A stretch of 64,000 bases of DNA, taken from NCBI RefSeq assembly GCF_016583765.1, contig NZ_NRRR01000001.1, forward strand, positions 496,001-560,000. Reading direction: 5' to 3'. The stretch comes from Chromatium weissei (GTDB lineage: Bacteria; Pseudomonadota; Gammaproteobacteria; Chromatiales; Chromatiaceae). Below the pieces are notes generated by a model that was not told the DNA's origin, made no database searches, and saw only the letters and a list, made by a program, of their open reading frames with translations. The number at the start of each line of letters is the position of its first letter. The stretch's first letter is position 1. Shown in pieces: positions 25,582-36,746 of this stretch. Both the position numbers and the translations under genes were made by a program.

Positions 25582-28500
25582 TCAAACTGCGAGTTGACGT
25601 TGATCGAGCGAAGTGACGGAGACCAGCACCGCTTCATCTTTTAATGTGCCGTCGAATTTTAGAACTGGTCCTAACGACCAACACTGTCCTTTCTCCAGTT
25701 TGGCTAAACGCTGCACCCATTCTGCCTTAGAAACACCAAATGTCGCTTGATCCAGAATTTGCGCGAACTGCTCCAGCTCGGTAGCAGCCGGTTTGAAAAA
25801 CAGTTTATGACTTGCCTGAAACAGCCGCGCCCTCTGCTCCTGATTGAATTGACTCGTGGTTTGAGTCGCCAGCATCAAAGAGATGCCGAACTTACGACCT
25901 TCCCGCAACAATTTATCAAGCGGTGAGGCACTGCCGTGATTGAGATTCTGAATTTCGTCAAGCACGATGGGAATTGGTCGATTTTTATTGCCCGTATTCT
26001 GCGCATAGTCCCACAGGTCCCACAGTACGAACTCGGTCACCACTTTTTGTATCTCGCGTGCCAACCCCTTGAGTTGCAGAACGTGAACGCGGTGATCAGT
26101 TGAGGTCAACATGCTGTCCCAAGCCGACTCCACTCCCTCGTAAAAGGGACGGGATTGAATCAAGGGTTCAAGTTTGTTGGCTAACGATTCACCTTGCGGG
26201 CTGTCCTCACGCAAGCGCGGCAGCAGCCCATCGAGCGAAAAACCAGAATTCTGATTCAATCCACATTGCAAGGATCGAATCAAGGCGGCCGACTGCTGAT
26301 CGCCCATGTCAAAGACCGAAGCAAAGATGCTCTGAACGCGTGAAGCCACCTCAAAGACACCTTCTTCAATCGGTGGTAGCGAGGGATCGATGATTTGATG
26401 CTGCCGACGAAACGGATTTAACGGCAGCCGTTCGGTGTAAACAAAGTGATTTTTGAGCCGCGCCATCTTGTTGAATCCGGTCGTGACCTGACCCGGTAGA
26501 AAACCGTCGGTGTAGTCCACGATCAATGCGCGCAGCCCGGCATTGGCCATTTCCGCGAGCAGACATTGAATACCATAGGTTTTTCCCGATCCTGCTGTTC
26601 CAAAAATCAACAAATGCCGATTCAAAAGATTCGCATGACCGAAATGCCAATACACCGGCTCGCCGTTCGTTCTGGTGCCGATTAGCACGGTATTCGGAAT
26701 GGAAAACGCGGCAACCTGTGGCTGACGAAACGCTCGTTTTTGCTCAGGTTCAGGTTTCAGCGGGCTATCGTCATTTACCTCAAACGTGACGCTTTGTTCC
26801 GTGTTGCCAGTTGTATTGATGAACTGATCGTGTGGGTTAGTTGATAAACACACATTCTTTTCTTCATCGACAACCTTGATGTCAATGAAAGTGCAGTGAT
26901 GCGGCTGCAAACGAATCGTCGAACCGCATGGCTGAACGTGCAGTTTCGATTCAGGTTCAGCAAAAATGGCGGTAAGTCCTTGATAACCAATTTCAAACTG
27001 CTCGATAGCGAAGTCACTCGGTACGACGAACAGCGGCGAAACGGGCGGTGCGTTCGGTGTTAATAGCGACCGCGTGGGCTGCGCGCCAGCCACATCGGTC
27101 CAAAAGGTGAAGATCAAACCACGCCAAGCAATCTCGAAACAGCCTTCAGCTAGATTTTCCAGTGCATGATCAAGCTGCTGACAGTCCCGTTCGGAAAGGG
27201 TCACCACCGCCCGCGAAGCAATCGCACGCTGTAACTGCGCCCACCAGTAACGGCGGTCAAAACTCAGGCGATGTAAATCATTACGCCGTGGCGCAAACAG
27301 TTTCATCAGATGACGCAGACCATCGACCACCTGCGCCAGCGCCTTAGCTTCATGCACTGAATTCTGCCCAGCCAATTTGCATTCGATGACTGTGGCATGA
27401 ATCAGCGGCAGCATCTTAGGGCGTACTTCTAAGGTCAATTGCAGCAAATCCGGACGGTGCGTCACATTGGTATTCGTGAACCAATGCGGTTGCGCATCTA
27501 GCGGTAGCAGTTGCGACATTTCGCCGATTGGTGTCGTTAAGATGCGTCGAATAGCTGCGAATCCGATCACTTCTCGAATTTTTTCTCCTTGACCGAGTAC
27601 CGCCCGCAGTGAAGCCAGACCGATCACTTCCTCGGCATCGGCAACTACACGTTCGGCGACTGCAAAATTGCCTAGGGATTGCTCAAAGGGCAGCAGTGCT
27701 ATTAACGCATCAGCAACCCGTTTCGTTAGAAAATCAAGGGTGTGCTGTTCGGTGGAAATGGTCAGATTCAGCTCGCCGTAAGCGCCAAGTCCAGATTCAA
27801 AGCCCACGATTTTGCGCTGCGCATTCAGTCGGCGATTTGAGTCCATTGATGAACTCAACAAATGCTTGTCCACAAAAGAATCAATGCAGGCGACCCATTG
27901 AGAATGCGTGTGCAGCGTCTGCAGCACGTCGATCCAGTTAGCAAAATCTACCTGCCCATAGACCACATGATCGACTGAAGTATGACCGGTGATGCGCAGC
28001 CGCGCCGAAAGGTCCGAATGTCGCGTTTGAATCCGCAGACGGCGATTACTGATCAGCATTTCACGATGGTAGCGAGCGCCGGATTTGATGGGTCGCGGAT
28101 ATTCGGCAATCGGAAAAAAGCTGTTCCAATCACCTCGATCCATGTCGAACGGCAGCGCCGGGTTGATCTGTCCGTCCATGTTAGTTCGCAGAAAATGGAA
28201 GAGAAAAGCGACATCATGAATGCGACGCTCTTGTTCCAGCCGAGCGATGATCTGATGCTTAGGTGCGAACCGATGTCCTACTGTCAACACAAGACTTCGA
28301 CCATTTTCAAGATGGTTCGCCATTACGCGCTCACGCCACAACGCCAGCCGGTTCTCTATGGTCAGCGGAGATGATGATGTCGAATAGACAGTGACTGTGC
28401 AGTAAAAAGGTGGTAACTCTTCGTTGTCGTTCTGCAATATCTGTTTTAGAAAGGTATCGACACCCGCCAGAATTGTTGGTAGTTCCTGCACATTGACCGC

Positions 28501-30870
28501 CAGAATGCGTAGTCCATCCTGTGCGAATGGATGCAGTTCACGATAGAGATCAAGCACCTTCACGATCAGCGACTGCTCCTCACAGGGACGCACAATGTCG
28601 CTCACATTCTCATCATCATTGCTCTCATCTTCTTTTAACAATGTTTGAACGGCGAGACTCTTGCTGGTGTCGGGCATCTCTCCGATGCATTGCAACAAAT
28701 CGAATGACCGAATGTTGGTGGAGAGACTTCGCGTGGAATTTGTGACCAACGCCGTGATCGGGCGCTGAATGCGCGACAGGTTCAATAAACGGTTGAAAGC
28801 GGTTTTGCCGGTCGCTGTGGAGCTAGTGGCAAGCTCTGCGACCACTTCGGGAAAGCCGTCCGCAAGAAATCGTGTTTGCGCCAAAGACAGTTCGAGCATG
28901 ACGGGTGTCAAACTCCAAGCAACGGCAAAAGAAAGATAAGAATCATTAGCTGCTGCTTGTGCATCAATCAGTAAGAACGCCTTATAAAGCCGTCGCAAGA
29001 GTTCTTGTGCTCCGAGCAGATTCGCGTCGAGAACAGCGGTGGCTAATGCGTCGTAAGCCGTGATGATTGCCGGTGCATGTGTCGATAAAGCGTTGTAATA
29101 ACCGTGTTCAAAGTTGGCATCGAGCCATTGGCGATAATGCTGAATTAACTGTGTCATCTTGTCGCGCAGAACATGGTCGAGATTTTGGTCGAGTAAGTCC
29201 GCTCTCAGATCATCGAGTTTCAGATTCTGCATGGCTTGCGCAACCAATCGGTTTGCTTCATCCGCATCAGCTGCAAAAAACATCGCTGTCAAATCAACCT
29301 GTTCCACACGAAATGCCGGCAATATTTGGTCGGCCTGAGCTCCAAATTGATTCCAGATGCGTTGAACACGCTTGGCGCATTCGTGGCGCACTCGCTCGGG
29401 CTGAGTGGCATCAAGATACCAACGGTAAGGTTCGTCCTCGACGAGCAGGTTTTTATCGAGATCCGAAATGCTGATACAGAATTTCACGTTCGGACGCTGA
29501 CTGCCGCCTGTGCTCTTCACCGCCAATTCCGTGAGCACTAGATCGAGCGTGATTGGAACAGTGTGCTGCCACTGTCCACGCGGTCGCTGCGCCTCATCTT
29601 CATTCAGCGGCAACTTCAGTGCCTGCAAACATTTCTCTAACCCGCCAAGACAACCGAGTAACAGGTCTAAAGGCAGCTCATCGCCGCCGAAATCCTCTTC
29701 ATCACCAGAATTCAGGTCATGTTCGAAGCAGGTCAGTCGTATCGAAATACCGGCGAGGTGCTTGATGTCGCGCACCTTCTGAAACTTCAGTACCGCATCC
29801 CAGATTGCTTGCAGAAAGACATGAAAACTCATTCCTTCAAAGGATGGAATAGTTTTTTTCGTGTCTTTAACCTTTTCTTTTGATTCTGGCTTTTTCTTCA
29901 GCGCCGCCCACAATGGCATAAAGTTCACGCGCAACAGCCGACTTCGCGCCGCTGCATCTGCCTGTTCGATAAAGGTGTGAAGACAGTGTCGATAATCCTC
30001 AACATTTGCAAAGACTGCTTTGCCCTCAACATCGAGCGGTAGCACAAAATTCGGTTCAGCGAGCGCCTTCTCGATTTTGACTAAATCTTTTTTCTGTTTG
30101 GCTTTAGTTTTGTAATTCTGATGCGCGATAAAGGCATCCGCTTCTTTGAGTGCCAAGATCGCCTCGCGTCCGTGCGGCGCAGCGAATTGCGTATCGGAGA
30201 GAAAGGGTGGAATGTCCCAAAATGGAAGCGCATTAAAGACTCGCTCACGAAAATCGGTGAAGCTGTAACAATTGCCTTGATCGATTAACGGTTGCAAAAA
30301 AACTGCGAGTCTGCCGAGCCGTCGTGGGCGCAATTGAAATAACTGCTGTAAGAATTTATTGAAATGATCTAATTCGGTTTCGTTCGAACTCAATCCAAGC
30401 TGCTGATTGATGCGTTCCAGCCAAGGCCGAAAATTGCTACCCAATTCACGCCACACGCGATCTTCGTCGATGCGATGGAAATCAGCTAAACCGCCCTGAT
30501 CGGTCGCATGGTTCAAGCCGACTAACACCACCACCAAACCAGCCACGCCCTCGTCCCGAATTGTGCGATTGCGATACCAAGTCAGACGATCCTCGTGGTC
30601 AATCCAATTTCGTGCATTTAGTGTCTGAATAGCCAAGGAATTTTGCCAAGCATTCCGCAGTGCCGAGGCCACTCGAAAGTAGCAGCGGATATTCATGCGT
30701 AACGACCATGATTGGCGATGCTCCTCCAAGATTTGGAAAAGAGCTAAGGTGTCTTCGGCGTTGAGGCTCTGCACCATAAACCGAGCCTCTCGTGATCCTG
30801 CAGGCGCTTGCAGTGCAAGGTCCCATTCTTTCTTTAGATAATCCGCCAGTGATTCGATGAACAGGTTCAT
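25582..30870 (-). CDS. DptH-like giant HerA/FtsK-family ATPase
   Basis: About 1762 residues. The C-terminal quarter is a HerA/FtsK-type motor: Walker A GTAGSGKT (about residue 1424-1431), Walker B IPIVLDEIQN (about 1630) and a sensor LATQTTSQF. The first 1400 residues are large, mostly helical and without a nuclease motif I can name. Size, architecture and pairing with a Dnd-associated methyltransferase homologue point to DptH, the ATPase of phosphorothioate-dependent restriction. In known systems DptH works with DptF/DptG and the DndABCDE modification enzymes, none of which is here. Start: ATG 30870 (MNLFIESLADYLKKEWD) is used; the frame is open to ATG 30927. Likely co-transcribed with the methyltransferase. 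Confidence 0.78.
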   Translation of the reverse strand: MNLFIESLADYLKKEWDLALQAPAGSREARFMVQSLNAEDTLALFQILEEHRQSWSLRMNIRCYFRVASALRNAWQNSLAIQTLNARNWIDHEDRLTWYRNRTIRDEGVAGLVVVLVGLNHATDQGGLADFHRIDEDRVWRELGSNFRPWLERINQQLGLSSNETELDHFNKFLQQLFQLRPRRLGRLAVFLQPLIDQGNCYSFTDFRERVFNALPFWDIPPFLSDTQFAAPHGREAILALKEADAFIAHQNYKTKAKQKKDLVKIEKALAEPNFVLPLDVEGKAVFANVEDYRHCLHTFIEQADAAARSRLLRVNFMPLWAALKKKPESKEKVKDTKKTIPSFEGMSFHVFLQAIWDAVLKFQKVRDIKHLAGISIRLTCFEHDLNSGDEEDFGGDELPLDLLLGCLGGLEKCLQALKLPLNEDEAQRPRGQWQHTVPITLDLVLTELAVKSTGGSQRPNVKFCISISDLDKNLLVEDEPYRWYLDATQPERVRHECAKRVQRIWNQFGAQADQILPAFRVEQVDLTAMFFAADADEANRLVAQAMQNLKLDDLRADLLDQNLDHVLRDKMTQLIQHYRQWLDANFEHGYYNALSTHAPAIITAYDALATAVLDANLLGAQELLRRLYKAFLLIDAQAAANDSYLSFAVAWSLTPVMLELSLAQTRFLADGFPEVVAELATSSTATGKTAFNRLLNLSRIQRPITALVTNSTRSLSTNIRSFDLLQCIGEMPDTSKSLAVQTLLKEDESNDDENVSDIVRPCEEQSLIVKVLDLYRELHPFAQDGLRILAVNVQELPTILAGVDTFLKQILQNDNEELPPFYCTVTVYSTSSSPLTIENRLALWRERVMANHLENGRSLVLTVGHRFAPKHQIIARLEQERRIHDVAFLFHFLRTNMDGQINPALPFDMDRGDWNSFFPIAEYPRPIKSGARYHREMLISNRRLRIQTRHSDLSARLRITGHTSVDHVVYGQVDFANWIDVLQTLHTHSQWVACIDSFVDKHLLSSSMDSNRRLNAQRKIVGFESGLGAYGELNLTISTEQHTLDFLTKRVADALIALLPFEQSLGNFAVAERVVADAEEVIGLASLRAVLGQGEKIREVIGFAAIRRILTTPIGEMSQLLPLDAQPHWFTNTNVTHRPDLLQLTLEVRPKMLPLIHATVIECKLAGQNSVHEAKALAQVVDGLRHLMKLFAPRRNDLHRLSFDRRYWWAQLQRAIASRAVVTLSERDCQQLDHALENLAEGCFEIAWRGLIFTFWTDVAGAQPTRSLLTPNAPPVSPLFVVPSDFAIEQFEIGYQGLTAIFAEPESKLHVQPCGSTIRLQPHHCTFIDIKVVDEEKNVCLSTNPHDQFINTTGNTEQSVTFEVNDDSPLKPEPEQKRAFRQPQVAAFSIPNTVLIGTRTNGEPVYWHFGHANLLNRHLLIFGTAGSGKTYGIQCLLAEMANAGLRALIVDYTDGFLPGQVTTGFNKMARLKNHFVYTERLPLNPFRRQHQIIDPSLPPIEEGVFEVASRVQSIFASVFDMGDQQSAALIRSLQCGLNQNSGFSLDGLLPRLREDSPQGESLANKLEPLIQSRPFYEGVESAWDSMLTSTDHRVHVLQLKGLAREIQKVVTEFVLWDLWDYAQNTGNKNRPIPIVLDEIQNLNHGSASPLDKLLREGRKFGISLMLATQTTSQFNQEQRARLFQASHKLFFKPAATELEQFAQILDQATFGVSKAEWVQRLAKLEKGQCWSLGPVLKFDGTLKDEAVLVSVTSLDQRQLAV

Positions 30871-30895
30871 CTGATTTGTTTCCGATACATTTTTC

Positions 30896-30934
30896 TTAAC
30901 TTTCGTTAATTGCCACATTAAAAACATGCGGCAT
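30896..30934 (-). CDS. Possible 12-codon upstream ORF of the DptH-like gene
   Basis: The best ribosome-binding site before the DptH-like gene (GAGGAGAG, 30938-30947) is ideally spaced to an ATG at 30934 that opens MPHVFNVAINES and stops at 30896, 26 bases before ATG 30870 and in another frame. It could be a leader peptide controlling translation, or chance, with the main gene starting at 30927. Confidence 0.25.
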   Translation of the reverse strand: MPHVFNVAINES

Positions 30935-31051
30935 TGACTCTCTCCTCAGAGACTAATCGTGTTCTTCAAAACCACAGGAATCATTTGCATATACGCCCCA
31001 AACTAACGCTGCTTTGTCGTACACAGTTATCTACAGTTACAAACTTTTTAT

Positions 31052-32713
31052 TTACGATGCACTCACCTTGAAATGTGCCAAGCTGCTGCGCAGCGCCTGC
31101 GCCAACGCCACTAAATCCGCACGTGCCCGCGCCGTTTGATGATTCGCCGCCGTCGCATGATCGGCAAGGCTTTGAATGCGCGAGGTATTGCGATTGATTT
31201 CTTCAGTCACCGCAATCTGTTCATCCGTCGCCGTCGCAATTTGCGTGTTCATCGCGTTAATTTGTCCCACCGCGTGCGTGATGTCTTCCAACGAACGACT
31301 GGCTTGTGCCGATTTTTCCAACGTCGTGTCCACCATGCCGCGCCCGTGTTGCATCACGCCAACAACAGTGCGAGTGCTCGCCTGCAACGCCGCGATCATC
31401 GCCTCAATTTCACCGGTTGACTGCTGCGTCCGCGAAGCCAAATTGCGCACCTCCGCCGCGACCACTGCAAAACCGCGTCCACTTTCGCCTGCCCGCGCCG
31501 CTTCAATCGCCGCATTCAGCGCCAGCAAACTCGTCTGCTCGGCAATACTTTTAATCACTTCCAACACCGCACCAATGCGATTGGTTTCAGATTCCAACGC
31601 CGCAATCGCCGTCGCAGCTTTTTCAATAATATCCGCGAGTTGTTTAATTGCTGTCGCCGCTTCATCCACCACTCGCGCTCCGGCGCGCACGCCATCATCA
31701 GCAGTCTGCGCACTTTCCGCCGCCAACGCCGTATTGGTGGCCACCTCATTGACCGTCGCCGCCATTTCGTGCATGGCAGTCGCCACTAAACGAATCTGAT
31801 CCAGTTGTTGCATCACTGCCTGATCACTGTCAGTCGCAATTCGCGCCAAATACTCAGCAGCGCCATCGACCTGTTCCGCCGAGCGCACCGTCTCCGTGAC
31901 CGAATTCTGCAAATGCGCGAGAAAGCGATTAAACATTCGCGCCAACTGCCCAATTTCATTCTGATTCTGTTCCGGCAACCGTCCCGTCAGATCGCCCTCG
32001 CCTTCAGTAATATCTTGAACGCGCAACAGAATTTGTCGCAGCGGCTGCACAATTAACGTCGGCAAAACCAGCATCATCAGCACCAGCACCGTCAAACCAA
32101 TGCCCAGCAACGTCAGCGTTTGCATTCGACTCGTGCTGACCGTCGCGGCCGTCCGCTCGGCAGCCGTTTGCGCAATTTCAATCACGATTCCTTCAAGCTG
32201 ATCCAGCACATCGCGCATATCGTCGAATGCTTCCCGTGCCTGCGCGAGCGCCAGCGTGCTCGCCGTCGCATCGCCCGCCGTGCGCATTGCAATCACCTGA
32301 CGCGTCAACAGGTTCCAACGGCGAAAATTGTCATTAAAGGCACTGATTTTGCTGCGCATTCCACTGATTTGACCGAGATGACTGGCAGCAATTTTTGCCG
32401 CAGCGCGCTCGGTACGTTCGCGTGCTTGTTCAACGTTTTCATTGTTTTGCGCGATCAATTTGCTCACCAGCGGCGAATTCGCCTCGGCAAATAGCAGCGT
32501 CCGTTCCGCCACCAGCGCCTGATATACATCACGATCTGCTTCCAATAAATCGACAATGACCGGCATATCGATTTGGGTTAAATCATCAATTTCTGCACCG
32601 AGCGTATTCACTTGTCGCCAAGTGCTCCATGCAAATAATGCAAATAGCACCGCCAATAACGCCAGCGGCAGGATCAATTGATAACGGAAAGAAAGATTGT
32701 GAAACCATTTCAT
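31052..32713 (-). CDS. Methyl-accepting chemotaxis protein
   Basis: 553 residues, inner-membrane chemoreceptor. TM1 about 11-30, a periplasmic four-helix-bundle type sensor (about 31-195), TM2 about 197-220, HAMP ([24 protein letters not shown], given as [18 protein letters not shown]), and a standard signalling tip [19 protein letters not shown]. It has a full-size periplasmic sensor, in contrast to the PilJ-like transducer at 7174. Ligand unknown. AGGAG precedes the ATG. No chemotaxis genes are adjacent, so it is a stand-alone receptor. Confidence 0.93.
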   Translation of the reverse strand: MKWFHNLSFRYQLILPLALLAVLFALFAWSTWRQVNTLGAEIDDLTQIDMPVIVDLLEADRDVYQALVAERTLLFAEANSPLVSKLIAQNNENVEQARERTERAAAKIAASHLGQISGMRSKISAFNDNFRRWNLLTRQVIAMRTAGDATASTLALAQAREAFDDMRDVLDQLEGIVIEIAQTAAERTAATVSTSRMQTLTLLGIGLTVLVLMMLVLPTLIVQPLRQILLRVQDITEGEGDLTGRLPEQNQNEIGQLARMFNRFLAHLQNSVTETVRSAEQVDGAAEYLARIATDSDQAVMQQLDQIRLVATAMHEMAATVNEVATNTALAAESAQTADDGVRAGARVVDEAATAIKQLADIIEKAATAIAALESETNRIGAVLEVIKSIAEQTSLLALNAAIEAARAGESGRGFAVVAAEVRNLASRTQQSTGEIEAMIAALQASTRTVVGVMQHGRGMVDTTLEKSAQASRSLEDITHAVGQINAMNTQIATATDEQIAVTEEINRNTSRIQSLADHATAANHQTARARADLVALAQALRSSLAHFKVSAS

Positions 32714-32764
32714 TTGAAACTCCTGCCGCTTGAATTAAAAACTAATGCGCATTGCATTCATAAA

Positions 32765-34075
<1,311 letters not shown>

Positions 34076-34093
34076 CTAATGTTGATTCATCGA

Positions 34094-35293
34094 TTAAGGT
34101 TTTGAAATTGCTTGTACTTCCCACCGCCCCTCACGTAGCACCAACTGCTGCGTTTCGCCCGCCGCGTCATTTGGCAGCGCGCCCGGCAGCGTCTGAATCA
34201 CGCGCCGTCCACTCGCTCGCAATTCTGCAATCGCCGAGTGCAGCGCCGGATCGGTTGACCAGGGCGCAGTAATCGACGGTTGCGGTTGATAACGGGCAGC
34301 GAGTCCGCGCCCGTGTTGCAGCAGACTTTTCAGATCGGTGCTGAAGCCGACTGCCGGTCGTGCGCGTCCAAACACGCGTCCAATGTCGTCATATCGACCG
34401 CCGCGCACCACTTCCAAGCCCCAGCCGGGGACGAATGCGGCAAACACCGCGCCGGTTTTGTAATGGTAGCCGCGCAGCTCGGCGAGATCGTAATGAACTG
34501 AAAGTTCGGGATGCCAGCGGTTGAGTTCATCGGCGAGTCGTCGCAGTTCGTTCACCGCTGCCTGCACCGGCGCTGCGGCTGCTTTTAAGACCGTCGCAGC
34601 CTGTGTCAATGCCTCCGCGCCGTTCAATTCCGCCAGCGCCAGCAGCATGTCCGCCACTGCGCCAGTGACACCGAAGTCGTTGATTAACGCTTCAATTTCG
34701 GGAATGGCTTTGCGTTGCAGCGCGTCAAACAGCGCGTGTTCCTGCGTCGCATTCAAATTCGCTTGCCGCGCCAGCCCGCGATAAATGCCGACGTGCCCCA
34801 AATCAAGATAGCTGTCGGCGATGCCAGCGGTGCGCAGCGTGAGCACGATCAGCCGCAGAATTTCGATGTCGCTTTCAATGCCGCCGTGCCCGTAAATCTC
34901 CGCGCCGATTTGCAGCGGACTGCGCGTGCTGGCAAAACCATTCGCACGCGTGTGCAGCACGGTTCCGAGATAACACAGCCGCGTCGGAGTCTCGCGGCGC
35001 AGATGATGCGCATCAATTCGCGCCACCTGCGGCGTCATGTCGGCGCGAATACCGAGCAGCCGTCCGGTCTGGTGATCGGTCAGTTTGAAGGTTTGTAAAT
35101 CAAGGTCTTGACCGGTGCCGGTTAACAGCGATTCCAAATAATCAATAAACGGCGGAAACACCAGCTCGTAGCCCCAACTGGCGTACAGATCGAGCAATTC
35201 GCGCCGCAGCGCCTCGACGATTTGCGCTTCAGCGGGCAAAACCTCTTCGATGCCAGCCGGAAGCAGCCAGCGTTCTTCGTTGCGTGCGGTCAT
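34094..35293 (-). CDS. hisZ: ATP phosphoribosyltransferase regulatory subunit
   Basis: 399 residues, a class II aminoacyl-tRNA-synthetase-like (HisRS paralogue) protein that activates the short form of HisG in histidine synthesis. LLPAGIEEVLP at the N-terminus and RADMTPQVARIDAHHL and GGRYDDIG motifs are as in HisZ; it lacks the anticodon-binding domain of HisS. ATG 35293 overlaps the upstream stop (TGATG). hisG is not in the window. Confidence 0.95.
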   Translation of the reverse strand: MTARNEERWLLPAGIEEVLPAEAQIVEALRRELLDLYASWGYELVFPPFIDYLESLLTGTGQDLDLQTFKLTDHQTGRLLGIRADMTPQVARIDAHHLRRETPTRLCYLGTVLHTRANGFASTRSPLQIGAEIYGHGGIESDIEILRLIVLTLRTAGIADSYLDLGHVGIYRGLARQANLNATQEHALFDALQRKAIPEIEALINDFGVTGAVADMLLALAELNGAEALTQAATVLKAAAAPVQAAVNELRRLADELNRWHPELSVHYDLAELRGYHYKTGAVFAAFVPGWGLEVVRGGRYDDIGRVFGRARPAVGFSTDLKSLLQHGRGLAARYQPQPSITAPWSTDPALHSAIAELRASGRRVIQTLPGALPNDAAGETQQLVLREGRWEVQAISKP

Positions 35294-35475
35294 CAATTCA
35301 CCAAATAAAGTAGAGCGAGACCGGCGAGCATCGTAATCAGCCCGCCAGTGCGCAGTGACGACGGTTTTTCAGCGGCGATTTGCGTCAACGCCCGCTGAAA
35401 ACTCGCCGGATTGAGGAACGGCCAAATCCCTTCAAAAATTAACAGCAGGGCAAAAGCGATGAAAAAATCATGCAC
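35293..35475 (-). CDS. DUF2065 (YjeT-like) small membrane protein
   Basis: 60 residues with two hydrophobic helices (about 4-20 and 43-58) around a short polar loop (NPASFQRAL). Matches the DUF2065 family that lies between hflC and hisZ/purA in many gammaproteobacteria; function unknown. The start is GTG. Stop overlaps the hisZ start by 1 base. hflK/hflC, the usual upstream neighbours, are missing; prfB is divergent instead. Confidence 0.85.
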   Translation of the reverse strand: MHDFFIAFALLLIFEGIWPFLNPASFQRALTQIAAEKPSSLRTGGLITMLAGLALLYLVN

Positions 35476-35572
35476 GAGGTCTGAAATCCTGAACGTTGAC
35501 GGGTTGACTGGCGATCAAAAATGAGGCGTAAGAATAACGCAAAACGTGGCTGGCGCTCTTGACCTACCCGCA

Positions 35573-35598
35573 GCGCCAGCGCATTCGGCGCTTATAAT
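35573..35598 (+). promoter_or_regulatory. Inverted repeat and -10 box upstream of prfB
   Basis: AGCGCC (35573-35578) / GGCGCT (35587-35592) inverted repeat is directly followed by TATAAT (35593-35598), 29 bases before the prfB ATG. A TTGACC at 35559 is 28 bases from the -10, too far for a normal spacer, so a repressor site over the promoter is possible but unproven. Confidence 0.4.
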
Positions 35599-35627
35599 GG
35601 ACAATCTTTCCGCAGTGGAGCTGCAAC

Positions 35628-36726
35628 ATGCTTGATCTCAATCCAATTACTTTCCAAATCAACGATTTGCAGGGTCGCGTGCTCGCCCTCAGGGGGTATC
35701 TTTGACTACGTTAATCGCCAAGAACGGTTAGTCGAAGTCCTGCGCGAACTCGAAGACCCAGCCATTTGGAGTGATCCGCCGCGAGCGCAGGCGCTGGGTA
35801 AAGAACGCGCCACTTTGGAAGCAATCGTACTCACCGTTGACGAATTAACCGCGGCATTAACTGATGCCGATGAATTATTAGCAATGGCAGTGGCGGAAGA
35901 TGATGAAACCACCGTCATTTCATTAGTCGCCGATTTACAAAACCATGAAGCGCGAGTGGCAGATTTAGAATTCAAACGCATGTTTGCGGGTGAAATGGAT
36001 CCGAATAATGCGTTTGTCGATATTCAATCCGGTTCGGGTGGTACAGAAGCGCAAGATTGGGCAGAAATGCTATTGCGCATGTATTTACGCTGGGGCGAAC
36101 GGCGCGGATTCAAAACTGAATTGATGGAAGTTTCACCGGGTGAAGTTGCCGGAATTAAATCAGCCACCATTAAATTTGATGGTGATTATGCGTATGGCTG
36201 GTTACGCACAGAAATTGGTGTGCATCGTTTAGTGCGTAAATCGCCATTTGATTCCGGTAATCGCCGTCACACCTCATTTGCTTCAGTGTTTGTTTCACCT
36301 GAAATTGATGACAGCATTGAGATTGAAATTAATCCAGCAGATTTACGGATTGATGTTTATCGTGCCAGCGGCGCGGGTGGTCAGCATGTGAATCGCACCG
36401 AGTCAGCCGTGCGCATCACCCATTTACCGACAAATACCGTCACCCAATGCCAAAATGATCGTTCGCAGCACAAGAATAAAGATCAGGCAATGAAACAGCT
36501 GAAAGCCAAGCTGTATGAACTAGAAATGCAGAAGCGGCGCGCATCAGCGCAGGCGTTAGAAGAAACGAAATCGGATATTGGCTGGGGCAGCCAGATTCGT
36601 TCGTATGTACTCGATCAATCGCGTATTAAAGATTTGCGCACCGGTGTTGAAACTGCGAACACGCAAGCAGTATTAGACGGCAACCTTGATCCTTTTATTG
36701 AAGCCAGTTTGAAAAGTGGTCTGTGA
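35628..36726 (+). CDS. prfB: Peptide chain release factor 2 (programmed +1 frameshift)
   Basis: 365 residues after frameshifting. Frame 1 runs from ATG 35628 ([20 protein letters not shown]) for 25 codons to an in-frame TGA at 35703-35705; translation shifts +1 on CTT-TGA-C and continues at GAC 35704. The coding range is therefore 35628-35702 joined to 35704-36726. The RF2 recognition motif SPF ([13 protein letters not shown]) and the peptidyl-hydrolysis GGQ ([12 protein letters not shown]) are intact. Terminates translation at UGA and UAA. lysS follows directly, as in Escherichia coli. Confidence 0.97.
35691..35705 (+). promoter_or_regulatory. prfB programmed +1 frameshift site
   Basis: AGGGGGTATCTTTGA: an internal Shine-Dalgarno (AGGGGG, 35691-35696), three bases, slippery CTT, then the UGA read by RF2 itself. 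It is the classic autoregulation: low RF2 lets the ribosome pause and shift. Confidence 0.97.
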
Positions 36727-36746
36727 AGACCGGAGTGAATAACCAG

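Noticed and set aside
22981-30870. A complete Dnd/Dpt phosphorothioation island
   Set aside because: No DndA-E, DptF or DptG homologues are in the window; only the ATPase and the associated methyltransferase are seen.
35632-36726. A longer single-frame ORF for prfB starting with a sequence unlike RF2
   Set aside because: The real N-terminus is in another frame from ATG 35628 and reaches this frame by the +1 shift at CTT-TGA; the upstream part of the single-frame ORF is an artefact.
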